NCBI GenBank assembly: GCA_021014945.1 | Contig: MU266370.1 | Coordinates: 90,524-154,523, forward strand | Source: Leucogyrophana mollusca | Taxonomy: Eukaryota; Basidiomycota; Agaricomycetes; Boletales | Reading direction: 5' to 3' | Length of the DNA: 64,000 nt | Shown here: in pieces, positions 1-11,727 of the stretch | Layout of the letters: every line of letters starts with the position of its first letter | Position numbering within the stretch: the stretch's first letter is position 1 | The notes under the pieces: model-generated | Database searches by the model: none | The model's input: the letters and a program-made list of their open reading frames with translations, nothing else | Told to the model about the DNA's origin: nothing | Translations under genes and position numbers: made by a program

Positions 1-706
1 GAAGATGAGGCCGACGAGGATGTTGAGGCACCCAATCGCAAATAGGAAGAAAGCGGCAACAAGAGGGAAGTCGCTAACGAAGTGAGAAAGAACAGACGCG
101 CCGATCCTACACGTTCCAAGAGCGATGAAGGACACCCAAGAGTTCAAGGAAGAGAGCCACTCACAAACATTGCATGACTCCGAGAGCACCGACACCGAAA
201 TCTTTTCCTAGAACAGGAAAGAAACGATCGAAGAACACCGCCGGCCACCCTAGTATGGAAACCTTAAGAGACTACCTCGAAATTAGCATTGCAAATTACT
301 CACCGACTTCCGACAGAATCAAGACGATTGTCTGCCCGATGATGAGGAGACGATTGAGTACAGCCCAGAATGCCCCGGCTGGCTGGTTGGGAACTGTACT
401 ATTCCTGGAATCACAGACCCAGATTTACCAGCTAGTCTGCGATAGCTTCGGGCAGGAAACACTCACTCGATATAGTCGTAATTACCCGAATCCACAGAGG
501 TAGCATTGCTACCATCCTTCACGAATTGGTTGACTGCCTCGATGTCATGTACCATCACGAAGATGCTGCTCGAAAAGACAAGGAGAAGAGCGATGATGCT
601 CAGAGCACGCACAGCGTTGAGGCCCAGGAAGACGTCTGCCCGCAATCGTTTTCAGCATTGAGTCTTTGTGAGATACCAGCGGACTCACATGCACGAGGAG
701 GAAGCA
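1..706 (-). CDS. Conserved fungal four-helix membrane protein, 3' end cut by window edge
   Basis: Minus-strand gene starting at the ATG at 706-704. A six-codon first exon is followed by a GTGAGT...GCGGGCAG intron of about 53 bp, after which the protein reads into VFLGLNAVRALSIIALLLVF, a clear first membrane helix. Further exons give a second helix (FWAVLNRLLIIGQTIVLILS), a segment FFDRFFPVLGKDFGVGALG, and a fourth hydrophobic stretch near positions 1-90. The whole resembles the basidiomycete membrane family I know as DUF7598; that name is from memory. The C-terminal tail lies beyond base 1. No enzymatic residues are visible and the function is unknown. A hydrophobic minus-strand frame upstream (707-1024) is probably leader sequence and is not included. 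Confidence 0.75.
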
Positions 707-1405
707 TTATGAGATATAGAAACGTTTGAAGACTGTAGGCTGTGGGAGGAATGAACGAGAAAGGATTGCAAAGTGCGCCAGCACTAACACCAAAAGAAAG
801 AGTAGAACGGTAAACAGGAACAGTGACCAGCAGGGAAGAAATTGGCAGACCAAACTCTGAGATGGCTTCGTGGTGAAAGGTTGGGGGCGATCAATCTGTT
901 CACTCCAAATGCTAATAAGTAACCGGCCAAGCGTTTTCTTGGCTATAGGCCCATTGTTTTTTAAGTTAGCCGTCGCCGTGGCCACTTCATTGTGTAGAGT
1001 ATCCTGGTCGACAACAAAGAACAATGGACTCAGTGGAATACAAGTGGGTCTTCCAAAAATGGAAGGTCTCTATGTTCGAGAATACTCAGCGCTCTCGGCT
1101 TCCCGTCATCGATATCTTTGCGTAGGCTATACTAGTGCGTGCATCACGTTCACCTGGTTATACAGCAACGAATACAAGGTTGGTTTCCACTCATACAGCT
1201 TTACTCAGTAGGTCCATCAACAGCTCAGCAAGTACCGATGAGCTGGGCGAAATGTTCGAATCTTAATAATAATATTCAATCAGATGCTACAATGTCCCAT
1301 GATACACGTACATACACTCTGACATATGTACATGTCATCCGAAACGACACAAAGGAGCGTGTTTAAGGGTATATAGCGCAAGGTATACGAAAGAGATGAG
1401 ATTCA
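707..1405. other. Intergenic region, no gene seen
   Basis: This stretch separates two minus-strand genes and should hold the promoter and leader of the membrane-protein gene and the 3' end of the Munc13-like gene. Open frames on both strands are short, lack domain resemblance and fit no splice pattern. It contains an AT-rich part around 1260-1290. Confidence 0.5.
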
Positions 1406-4400
1406 TTACGCGGGGATCGAAGGCAGCGGTGGGACAGGTGGTTGTTGCGCCTGCCGAGGTCGCTGCGATTTACGCTGTTGGTTAGCTTGTGCTCGCTCTT
1501 GCTCAGCTTGCATCGCAGTCATGATCTCCAGTTGCTGAGCAATGAACTCTTGCGTATTGGGTCTGGGATTGAAGTCCAGTCATCAATTGATCGCGATAAT
1601 CCAGTGACATTGAGCTCACCTCATGCGAAGTATTCGCATTATAACCTCTCCATTGGAGACCTCTTTCTCTTGCTTCTTCTCTTTCTTACGTTCCTTGATC
1701 GTTCCGAGATTGCGCTGGTTATAGACACTTTTGACGCGTTTCTTCACCGGAACCGCTTCTCGTAGACTTGACTGCATGGCCCGCACACATTCTTCCATGA
1801 GATCGTCGCTGGAATGCCATCGCTTAAACAAAGAGAAAGCGGTAGAAAGTGGTAAACTCACGCGTGCCAGTCGTAGTAAAGTCGAATGGACATGACATCT
1901 CGATATTTCTGATTCTGCAAGGCTTCCAGAGAAACACCTTCACCATCAGCATAGAAGAAATCCCGAAGGAACTGGCAAAACCCCTGTCAAAAACCATCCT
2001 ATCCAATCGCTGACAGGTGCGCACCTTCAGCCACTTGAAAACGATATCCACTTCTTTGTCACTGAGTGGTTTCATGTCACTAGAAAGTTTAGACAGTGGA
2101 GGGACGAGTAATCCTTCGACGACTATCAAGATTTCTTTCCACACGCGTAGCATGATCATGTCCTTGGCTGTGTCACTGAGATACGTGTTGAGAATCTGTA
2201 GGTTGGCATCAAAGTAGTCAAATAGTGGCGCGATGGCACGCTCGATTTCAACATCTGTGAGCTCTTCGGGGCGTATACGAGGCTTCTCCGATCCGGGCAG
2301 AGGTATTTGGACTTCGCTCGCGTTCGAACCAAGGGCCGAACGATAGAGACGTGTAACGTTACCCAGAGCCTGGTTATAGTCCAACCCCAGGCCAGTCTTC
2401 ACGAGGGTCTTCAATACCGAGCGCGATAGTGACTGTCGGATAAATGGAGACATCTTTGCATATCGGTTAGAGCGGTGAGCGGACTATGACTGAGTCGCAA
2501 ACCCACCTTGTCTATGAAGATGCGCATCATATCGCCCTCACTTCGTTTCAGTGAGCGGAAGGCACGGCCAAAATAGAACTGAACATCGTCCTTCTCGCCT
2601 TCCATGCTGATGCGGAGTAGTATCCGGCCCTGGCTGTCGAGATTCTCCCATTGATCGTGAGTCAAGAAGTCTCCAAATTTCTTTGGATCCAAGCAGATGT
2701 AGGCTCGCCCTACGATGTCATGTTGGCCGACCAATGCTCGATCGCGGATGCTGCACATGAGCCACAAGGGTTGATCAATCGATATATCGAATGTTTCTTC
2801 CCCTGCAAGATTCATATGATGAGATGACTTTGGCTGTCAAGAGCATAACGCTTACATCGAGGATTAAATGTATCGTACACAGTACGTGTTTTGGCCATAC
2901 GGTTGCCATCTTGGTCGCTCAGCGTGACGAAAGTGTCTAGCTGGGCTGATTGACTGGTGCTCGATGGTACAAGACCTTCAGCAAGTACAATCTTGACAGC
3001 GAAGAGGAAACGCGGCCGCTCATTCTTTGCTGGTACAGGAGGACCGTGATTAGCCAGCGTCTCCGTGATCTTGTCAACCTGCATCTGGTTGTACATGTTG
3101 TCCAGCAGTTTGCGAGCAGCCCCAACGTTGTTGAGCTTGACACAGGACTCAGGGCGGAAGTCAAATGGTTCGACTTTCCTTTCGCCTGTGGCAGCGACTC
3201 GTTTGACCCGCTCAAGCCATGCGGACGACCTTTGTGCTTGGAGGTATTCAGTAGGCCGAGGGAACATTTCTGTCATGAAACGATCTTCAACACTGCGGCA
3301 GTACTGTTCGACAGCCTTGGAGATAGTCTATTCTCGTGGCATGAGGAACTAAACTGGATAGAGAACGTGGTACATACCTTCGATAGGCTGGTGAAAAATC
3401 GTGCTTCCTGGTATTCATCTGACCATTCTAAGTCTTGCAGAAAAGTGATGGGACTTCGAAGAGAATCAAACAGATCGACAATGGATGAGCTGTGGCCTTC
3501 GGCATTTTCTGCTTCAAACTATGTCCACAGAAAGTCAGCACTGAAGAGAGGCTTCACGACCTTGCTGCTAACCTTGTCTGCGGCAATGGCCTGCAGCAGC
3601 ATGTAAGCTATGTAACCAAAAGTTTTAGCGTAAAACTCACAGCTTGCACCCATTGATTCGTCTTGTTGTCCGTATCTATCAACCATTGGCGCACGTATGG
3701 TTCGAAGAAAAGCCCCAGATCAAAGTCCACGTGTCCCCTGCTTATGATAAGTACCCATCTAACATCTTAACCTGAGCACTCACTTCGGACAGAAAGCCTG
3801 GAACATCGACAGAAGAGTCTTAGTTCTTCGGTAGAGGGCGAATATATCTTGAATGGGAACATCTGGTGTTGGACCATTCATCGAAGATTCAAACAAGCGT
3901 TTCGAAGAGCCCTCGAGCTCCGATACGAACAAGGGAACCACCATTTCTACGACTAGCGAAACGAGATCAACCCGGCTGTGGAAAGGATGAGTGCGAGTTA
4001 TTAGGTGTAAAAAGCAGGTTTTACCCCAGGAGAGGCTCGGGGAACCGCTTGTCGAGCAATTTGGTGGATTTCTCTAGTTCGTCGGTCATTAATAGGAGAG
4101 GCAGTGCACGATTGACCCCTGGTGCGGATTGTAGCTCTTGCATCTTCTCCTGGTAGAAGCGAGCTGCGACGGCCTGTATACGTTCCTGGAGGTCGGATAT
4201 ACGAGCGGCTATGTCTGCTTCGAACCTTTCCACCAAACCGCTTTCCCTTATGTGACCCAAAACCGATACGTAAGGTTCCACTTCCGACGGCTTCACATTT
4301 GGCAGCGGATCCATGGCGTGATACAGTGACGACAGGAATATGTTGTACAAGCTGCCAAAGGTGCCAGCTAGGTGTTCGGACTGAAGTGTCTAATTAGCAG

Positions 4401-6258
4401 CGAAGACCATGAGAGAGGGTAATACGCACATCTTGCACTGGCCATTTATCAATCTCCAAATCATGCATAGCCTTTGAGACTGCTTGCAGAGCTTCCGGAA
4501 TGCATTCCATTGGAACGTCACTTCGTTCGTAGAATTGTTTAATTAAATCCAAAAAGCAGGTTGCCTTATAGGGTGCGCCTATCCGCCATCGCACTGCACA
4601 TTCGTTGATGAGTTCAACGTGGGGAGCGCTGAGGATGCTCAACGGAACTTCGTCAGCATCATCTACCTCTGGGCTGAACATGACTTCGAGGTCCACACCG
4701 AGGCAATACTCAACGAGACGTTTGTAGTATTTCTTGGGGTTAGGAGGGATGAAGGTGAAATGATGGCCGACAGGGACCTCTTCATCACCATCAATCTCCT
4801 CACTGACAGTCTCGGGGACATTGTCGGCTGCATCTTTGCCTCCGAAAAAGGAACGACGGCTGCCTATCGATGCATGACGAGATGAAGTGTTGGGAGACTC
4901 CACCCGAGGGGTCGAGTAGATGGATCCAGGACGCGCGGTTGATGAGAAACTAGAAACACCCTCAGAGGGCATGGATTTTGCGAGTTCGGGGTTGAGTGAC
5001 ATCATGGCGAGCATTAGTTGCTGCAAAGTCGTCGTCTCCTGTGTTCGCCAATGGTTCCAGGCAGCGTCGCTGTCGAAATCTTCTCGGCGGCCAGGGAATG
5101 CCAAGCCAGCATTGATGTTCTTTAGGCACGTCTAAAGCAGAAGTGTAAATCCCGAGGCAAGCGTTCACCATTCACCCTGACTTGCCTTCAGATCTGTAAG
5201 AGCGGCCTAGAAAATAGGGTCAGCGCGCGCAGATGAAGCGATACACAGACAAACCTTTTCTGTACAAGTCTTTCGCAATCGATCCACCTCGCTTTGCATG
5301 GCGCTCTCTGGAATTTTGAAGAGACGCGCCACCACCATAACAAATGACATGTCCGTGACGTTTGTGCTGATACTTGGTGGTCCACTGACAGATTCGCCTC
5401 TCTCGCGAGAAACAGAGGCCGAATCGTATCCCGAATCGTTCGCAGATTGCTGCGGAGCAAGCTTCGACTGGTACATCTCCAGGCGTGAGTTCAACTCGGG
5501 CGATACGTGACTGAGGGTCTTCAAGGAATCACGTAACATCTTGACGAACTGCGCAATTTGATTGTTGACCTCCACTTTCCAGCCCTCATCTGCGAGGGTG
5601 GGCTCCTTCCTGAGAACACTTGTAGCTTGGGCCGCGAACATCAGTATAAGCTCCTCAATACTTCGGTTCTCCTTCATTTGTCGACGGAAAGGCTCCCCCA
5701 TGAACTGGCCATAGAAAACCGCCATTGTCCGCCGCGTCAGTTGATCAGAGTAACTTCATGGGCGTATCAGTCTCCCAGGTAAATGTAGAGTCCACGCAAC
5801 CACGCACGCTGCCTCCTTGCCCATGGCTATATTTTGGAGCTTCTGCTCCAGGGTCTTTAGTAGCTTCTCTGGAAACTTGACGCTCTTTGACCCGCCCCCG
5901 ATATCCTTGAAAATATCACCGATCGAGACGATGGAATTAGATATAGCGCCCGATATCTTGGAATAATGTTCCTTTTCTTTGGATTCTGCAGCATTTGTGC
6001 GAGCATCCGTGACTTTAGGTTGTGTGAGATAGCTAAGGATGCTAGAGACGGAGGTGAGGCTTGAATGTCCAGATGTGTCACACCGGGACACTTACGCTAC
6101 GCGCAGCACGTATCTATTCACAGTTGTTTTAGCGTAAAGATACGCAAAGAAGACTGGTCCGAAGCTCACTCAAATAAATCATCGTCTGAAATTCGATATT
6201 TTGACAGCCGTTTCTCGTGGGCAGCACTATCATAGCTTCGCCTGGAGAGTTGGGACAT
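1406..6258 (-). CDS. Munc13/Unc13-family exocytosis protein (Ync13-like) with MHD1, C2 and MHD2 regions
   Basis: A large spliced gene, roughly 1,300 aa. Start ATG at 6258-6256 (MSQLSRRSYDSAAHEKR...), stop TAA at 1408-1406 after a Gln/Pro-rich tail ending PPVPPLPSIPA. In order the product has an N-terminal helical part (KFPEKLLKTLEQKLQNIAMG), a second block (VFYGQFMGEPFRRQMKENRS), an MHD1-like region around 5100-4400, a C2 domain around 3280-2400 (FVTLSDQDGNRMAKTRTVYD followed by a beta-rich core) and an MHD2-like helical region around 2450-1860. This order is that of fungal Unc13-family proteins; fission yeast Ync13 acts in vesicle fusion at the plasma membrane and division site. Membrane-tethering function is inferred from the family. 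One intron (5132-5185) appears to have a GC-AG border. Its start lies 277 bp from the LHS1 stop on the same strand. Confidence 0.85.
5132..5185 (-). other. Probable GC-AG intron in the Munc13-like gene
   Basis: Reading on the minus strand, exon ...GATCTGAAG is followed by GCAAGT and the intron ends CTTTAG before ACGTGCCTAAAG. Removing the 54 bp joins ALTDLK to TCLKNINAGLAFPGRR in frame. No GT donor nearby restores the frame. GC-AG introns are a known minority class in fungi. Confidence 0.6.
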
Positions 6259-6535
6259 GGGTCACAGTCAAGCAGACTTAGCAGAGCTCGATAAGCCTCC
6301 AAGTCGACTGCGAGGAGGAAAGAGCACGGATAGTGTGAAATAGAGGTCGAATGGGCAACGGGCTAAGTAGCGAAAGATGTGAATGCGGTGTGCCGATGGC
6401 TCAGAATAGGTGAACTGGGATGAAGCAAGCCAGTGGGCCTTTGACAAGCATCAACAAATACAGATGAAGTCATCACTGGGCTCAAAGCTCCTTGAAAAAT
6501 AATATCGTCTATTGCAGTATTAGTGTATGTCTCAT

Positions 6536-9500
6536 CTACAGCTCATCGTGCCCAGGTTGTTTATTAGACCCCGTAGGTTCGTCCGTTCCTGCATTTGAAG
6601 AACCATTAGTCTCCGCTGTCGTTTTCGCTTTCTTTGGCTTTGGTGCCTTCCTCTTCACCAATCTCTGGAGGTGCTGTTCTAGTGCTTTGGCTCGCGTCTT
6701 CATCTCTGCCGTGGTGATCGCGGGGTCATCATTCATCTTCATCTTCTTCTGCTTCTCCACCCCATCGTTCAACCACACCTCGTGCTCCTTGAGTGTCACT
6801 TCCAGTGCGTCGAGCTCTTCTTTCGTCCACCGTGACTGAACACCAGCCTTGGCTTCCGCTGTAAGATTATCCCGCGCCTCCGTGAGGAAGAGCCGCGTGC
6901 TCCAGTTCCACATCTGACTAGTATTCAAAGCCTGCGGGAATGCCTCAATCTCTTTGTATCGGTGTGTGATCGGCTTCTCGAGCAACCTGTCAAACCCACA
7001 GTAGTCAGTATAAGGGTCGTAGCTAAAAGGTCTTAACTCACTCAAGCATAGTGCGTTTTCCCCAAAGTTGAGCCGTATCTGCTTGTTCGCCTTCGTCGTG
7101 GAGCCAGCTGATGGTGTTCTTTACCTCTTTGCTCAGGACCTCTCGCTCAGACGCCTTGGAGCACTTCTTAAATGGAGTTTCTGGGCCGTCGTCGAGCAGG
7201 TCCCGCAGACGGTATAGGTAGCCCTCAAGGGTATTTCGTGCCTCTTCCTTGCGGACTTTAGCTGCCTCCTTGTTGTCAATCGCACGTAGCCTGTTGGAGC
7301 GGGCTCAGTCACGGGCCTCATCTAGCATTGTTGTCGCACGCACTTTTCACGACCGGCTTTCTTCTCTGCGACAGTCATCGGAGGAACGGGTGCGAAACTT
7401 GTCGAAACTGTGAGTGGTATAGTACTGCGATCTTTGAAATCCTTGGCATCCTTAGAGGGTGGCTTGACGGTTGATGCAGGCTCTGCGGCAGAGCCTTCCG
7501 CGGATGGGACACTTTCTGGAACCTGCTCCCCTGTTGACCCTCCACCAAATAGGTTCTTCAGCCTCCCTGCGCAAGTTCGATGATTTGAGCGTAGGTAGGA
7601 GAAAGTTACATACCTGTGAGTGACTCGTCTTTGATCTCGCCGAATGCAACCGCTTCCTTGATTGAAACAAAACCAGACTCGGAGAGTGTGACAGTCGCCT
7701 TAATAACCGGGTCGACGGCCCCGCGCTCAGTCAAGTTACCGAGCGCCTCCGCGACTCCGCTAATCTGCACCTCAAGGATTTCTTTTGGGAATCCACTGCA
7801 AATTGACATTGTGAGTGCTGGTACGGCGCACACCAAAGGAAAAGCATACGGGAAAACAATGTTCTTGTAGTCCAGCCATAGCGCGAAATCTTCTTTCCGC
7901 TTGAATGTCAGAGTCTTTCTTGTTCCGTGTTTCGTGCCTTCTGGGAATATCAGGGTGCTGATCGTACGGGGCTTGGCAGATGGAGTGGGGGCGGTGGCAA
8001 AATACGAGGCTTGGACGTCATGTGCGATAATGTCAGACACACGGATGTCCTTGGTCTTGAATTGCCTGCTGAGCGCTGCACCGTGCAGAGCGGCGCCTGG
8101 GATATATCAGATATCGTGCTGATGGGTCTGATACGGGGTGCAATTTACCTAGTACAGCAGCTTCGTCTGCGTTTACATTGAGCGCTATTCTTTCCCTGGT
8201 GCCTATTCAATAAATCCCTTCAACGCGAGTATACCTTGTACTCACTCTCCAACAGCAGCCTTCACTGCGGTTTGTATCATTGGTGTCCGTGAAGCTCCTC
8301 CTGTAAGGATGACTGAGGTGATATCACTCTAAGATGTTTTAAGCACCACAGAGTTACATCCAGGAAATAAGCCCACTTACGAGAGTCAATCGAGCACGAG
8401 CGAGAGCATCGTCGATAGGTCTCGCGAAACGCCCTTGCAAATCTAAACATGCTCGCTCAAATTCGGCGCGCGTAACCTTGGCTTTGAAGTCGATGTCGAA
8501 CGCTACACTCTCCACCTACGACACTTTCAGAAAGACGTGAGGTCACAGTAGCACACCTACTCACAGTCGACATTGCATCCGAATTTGCGCTCAATATTGC
8601 CTTGACGCGCCCAGCTTCTTTCCAGAGCTTTGCCATCCCACGTTTGTCCTTGCGGATGTCTCGCTTATGCTTGCTCGTGAAGTTGTCAATGAGAATCTCC
8701 CGTAGTCGCCGATCGAGCTCCGTTCCACCCGTCGCTCGGTCATATCCCACACCGAGTACAGATATTTGAGTCCCAGATGACTTCCCCTTCCCTTCTTCCG
8801 CCGGTGCAAACGACACGACAGTAGCGCGCGTAGACGAGGCGCCGGCGTCATATATAACGTGGTACTCCGGAACTGTGAAGGTGCGTGTCATGGCATAATT
8901 GATGGCGACAGCCGTTCCGTCATTGATTAGCGCGAGCGTCCGGAGACCAGCGACCTCGACTGCGTCGGCGACGGCATCACGTTCGAACTGGGTGTAGTAG
9001 GGTGGAACGGTGACAATTACGTCGGTTACCGGTTCGCCGCCGAGGTCGTCCGCCAGAGACTTGATGTATGCAAACTGCATCGCGATGAGTTCTTCAGAAT
9101 TCCATTCCGTACCATCGCTCTGTTTTAGGGCAACGGTTCCCCGGGAGGACTTCAATATTTCGGCAGTCGATATTGAGGTGAAGTATGAGACAACGTCAGA
9201 GTCATATGGTGCACCTTGGAGATACTTGAGGGAGGAGAAAGAATCTGAAGGGAAGCGGGATGCCTTGGGGTAAGGTTAGCCTGCTGAGTCGACACTACTC
9301 TATTGGAGTCCTTACAATGTTTGCTGCGTCTGTGCTAAAGAGACGATCGTCCTTTTTCCACGCGACAGAGGATTGTATCTTCCGCTTCGAGTCCTTGTTA
9401 AGCAGGACGTCAAACGGTACGCCCGGCTTCATAAGCGATGCCTTGATCCAGTCGGAACCATAGTCGATGGCAAGCACGGCAGCGAACGACGACTCGAAAA

Positions 9501-9555
9501 GAGCAGCGAAGAGAATTACAAGCGATATAACCCTCCGGAAAGACAACTGATGCAT
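6536..9555 (-). CDS. LHS1: ER-lumen Hsp70-family chaperone LHS1/GRP170 (HYOU1 homologue)
   Basis: Starts MHQLSFRRVISLVILFAALF, a signal peptide, then enters the Hsp70 ATPase fold at VLAIDYGSDWIKASLMKPG, which is diagnostic of the GRP170/Lhs1 branch (DYGSDWIK rather than the DLGTT of ordinary Hsp70). Further ATPase motifs are VTDVIVTVPPYYTQFERDA, INDGTAVAINY and YDAGASSTRATVVSF. The long C-terminal helical part ends in HDEL, the fungal ER-retention signal, directly before the stop at 6536. Several introns are present, the first at about 9265-9317. In yeast Lhs1 is the nucleotide exchange factor for Kar2/BiP and aids protein import and refolding in the ER; the same role is inferred. Size, about 890 aa, suits the family. 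The promoter carries a TGACGTGG box (see 9654). Confidence 0.93.
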
Positions 9556-9653
9556 AGCTGGGTATCAAACCTGAAAAGTGCAAGCCCCAAGCATCTACTT
9601 CTGAGAGAAAGAAAGCAGTGACCGGGTCACCGAATGTCCAGAATTTTTGAAGT

Positions 9654-9661
9654 TGACGTGG
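9654..9661. promoter_or_regulatory. UPRE-like box upstream of LHS1
   Basis: TGACGTGG on the plus strand, CCACGTCA from the LHS1 side, 99 bp upstream of the LHS1 ATG. TGACGTG(G/A) is the core bound by Hac1/XBP1-type bZIP factors of the unfolded-protein response, and LHS1 is a known UPR target in yeast. Use in this organism is inferred. Confidence 0.4.
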
Positions 9662-9683
9662 AGGGACACGTACAGACTCTACT

Positions 9684-9717
9684 AGGGTTAGGGGTTAAAC
9701 CCTGGGGTTAGGGTTTT
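9684..9717. promoter_or_regulatory. Cluster of TTAGGG / AACCCT telomere-like motifs in a divergent promoter
   Basis: The stretch has TTAGGG at 9688-9693 and 9708-9713 with an inverted AACCCT at 9698-9703 between them. It lies in the 311-bp region between LHS1 (minus) and the small gene at 9867 (plus). Such telo-boxes are bound by Myb/Tbf1-type factors in fungal promoters. It is too short to be a telomere scar with certainty. Confidence 0.45.
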
Positions 9718-9866
9718 CTCTCCTCGACCTCGACCACGAACTTCGAAGAGCAAAGCCATGGCCAAAAATAAATCGTTCTCAGGGCGTTTTCCTCGTACGG
9801 TCACAAATTCGCGGCGAGTGCAAATTTACCTCACAAGGTTCTGCGAATGGCTCTGCTAATAGCTAC

Positions 9867-10415
9867 ATGCCGTCCGTCCCCCCCGCCAACGCGTCCACCT
9901 GTACAGGAAGTGGTCCAAAAGCACCCATTGTGCTCGCAGGCCGCGTGAGTGGAGCCTCTATGTTGAAGTACTTTATCGAACGATACAAACACACTCTGGT
10001 GTAAGTTATCTTCAATTATCTCGTGATCACATCGAATCACAACTCGCCCACTTGGCAGCTGTGGTGAGTATGTGCAACAACCCTCTCTCAGCCAACAATT
10101 TACAAGCGATTATCCATACAGTCTACGCTGTCGTGATGAAGTTGGGGTGCGTCGTGCTCCGCCACCACACAACTGTATACTCACAAACGCTCACGGCCCA
10201 GCCTCGGGACCTGGCTCGTCCATTCTCGTGACGTTGATGCCCCATTCCGCGATCTATCCATTGGAATCTGTTTACTCGCCTCAGCATACTGGGACGCCAT
10301 CGCAACTGTCCGCCAGTATCGGAAAATTGTGAAAGAGGTTGCCCCTGCGCAACGCGACGACGTGGTGGAGGAGCTGGAGAACCAATGGAAGGATGTGGAT
10401 AGCAATGCGAAGTAA
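9867..10415 (+). CDS. Small conserved-looking protein of unknown function, gene with an apparent 5-nt exon
   Basis: I do not recognise the family. Exon 1 (9867-10000) starts MPSVPPANASTCTGSG and ends MLKYFIERYKHTL; the frame is closed upstream, so this is the first usable ATG. Exon 3 (10122-10146) reads YAVVMKLG. Exon 4 (10202-10415) is strongly coding: LGTWLVHSRDVDAPFRDLSI, then GICLLASAYWDAIATVRQYR, ending ELENQWKDVDSNAK. Direct joining of exons 1 and 3 breaks the frame. Inserting CTGTG (10059-10063), which is flanked by CAG on the left and GTGAGT on the right, restores it and gives LVCVYAVV. The product, about 130 aa, is mildly hydrophobic in the middle with an acidic helical C-terminus. 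It is transcribed divergently from LHS1. Confidence 0.6.
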
Positions 10416-11024
10416 ACTTTCACCCCCATCTGAGGCGGATAATTATCCAGCAAAGGCCGGCCTGGCGATATCACTGTAAGCTTGTAGTGAGTCTTTTAAG
10501 TATTGACTCTGAATTTCGAACTGAGCTGATGGCTGGGTCTTTTGAGGAAGCATACCCAGTCTTATAATAGCTCTGCGTAGTAAATACCCCATTCATACAG
10601 TGCGCTCGTGGGAGGACTCGAGTGCTCGTCGTGTGTGTACTCCACCTCTGTCATCACATGTATGTCGTTATGTGGGCAGGCTCACGCCCGACTGACCCCT
10701 AGGACATTTGGGGCTGAACTAGCCCCGCCACCCAGCCACGACCATATATTGTTGCTCTTCTCGAGTTACCAAAGCGGAGGTAGTGCCCTGTGGCTGTGAG
10801 CACAAGTGGCCTTTAGATATAGCCCCTTTCTCGTGAAAGCTTGGGCTTTAGGACCGGAGGCCCCGGGTGCTATGCCACCGCAGTATAGAGCGAAAGCCGC
10901 GTTCAGGGCTCGTAAATTCCATGCCCGATCGACAAACGCACGTTCGATAATTCGAGCTGGCTCATAAATAGGCCGTTCGCAGTTGTCCTTACAGGACAGG
11001 CGCGGTGTAATCGTTAGAGTAGTC
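10416..11024. other. Intergenic region, no gene seen
   Basis: A minus-strand frame at 10766-11026 begins MTTLTITPRLSCKDNCERPI, but it overlaps the probable start of the next plus-strand gene and shows no domain. I see no RNA gene or repeat. Confidence 0.4.
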
Positions 11025-11727
11025 ATGGTTTCAAGTCGCGCATATAACGTTCGGTAAGGCAGTCTACTGCTCCGTTATTCCAGTACTAGCGCGCTGATGC
11101 TTCGTTCTGCAATTCCAGCGCCGGTGAGTGTCAATGCTTTCGGCCCTCCGTTCTACTAATAGTGCGCCAGGACTATCGGCTCTGACGTCTCTAATGTAAG
11201 TGCAGCTTATCGTTCAGAAAATCTCAAGCCATGATAGTATATACAGATGGGCGTCCGCCCTGGTCCTGGATGTTGTGAAAGGACATTCTGGAGCAATCCA
11301 AATAACGGTTGACGTGTGGATGGTCGTGTGCTCTGCATTCACCGCTATAAATGAACGCCGAAAGGCGTTGGAGGCAGCGGAAAGCGAAGACAAGATGACG
11401 TCCATGGAAGAAGGCATTTTGCACGCAGGCACTGTGGGCGGCAGCGGCAGCGGTGCGAATGCGGTCAAAGAGAGGAAAAGGTGAGCTTTGTGACTATGGG
11501 GAGCAGTGAAGGATCCTTATTGAAAAATCAATATAGAATGACGCCTGTTTTGCTTGCGCTCAGGCTCGCTCAGGACATCTTGTACTCGCCAATACAATTA
11601 CAACCTTCACACTGAGTTAAACCGGCGCGACAAAGAGCTAGAGGTCGTTGCAAAGGTCCTGTCACCAAAGGTTGGTCTGTTTCTGGGAGGTCACTTCGTC
11701 CTTCCAAAAGTGGGAGACGCGGGATGA
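11025..11727 (+). CDS. Possible small spliced gene, function unknown
   Basis: The best evidence is one exon, about 11247-11481, reading WASALVLDVVKGHSGAIQI then VDVWMVVCSAFTAINERRKA and an acidic stretch with SMEEGILHAG. A GTGAGC donor follows. Upstream, an in-frame chain can be built from ATG 11025 through two short exons, but it needs a weak GTTCGG donor. Downstream, two acceptors are possible: one ends the protein at 11615; the other gives a charged helix (LNRRDKELEVVAKVL) with a stop at 11727, which would overlap the kinase gene on the other strand by 37 bp. I do not recognise the family, and the 5' part could be wrong. Confidence 0.38.

Noticed and set aside
707..1024. Hydrophobic minus-strand frame just upstream of the first gene
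   Set aside because: It does not join in frame to the gene and lies in its expected leader; probably chance.
5857..6081. Apparent frame change in the Munc13-like gene between two overlapping minus-strand frames, at first read as a frameshift
   Set aside because: Using the acceptor GTCTCTAG instead of an earlier AG gives a normal intron of about 54 bp and one continuous frame, so no frameshift is needed.
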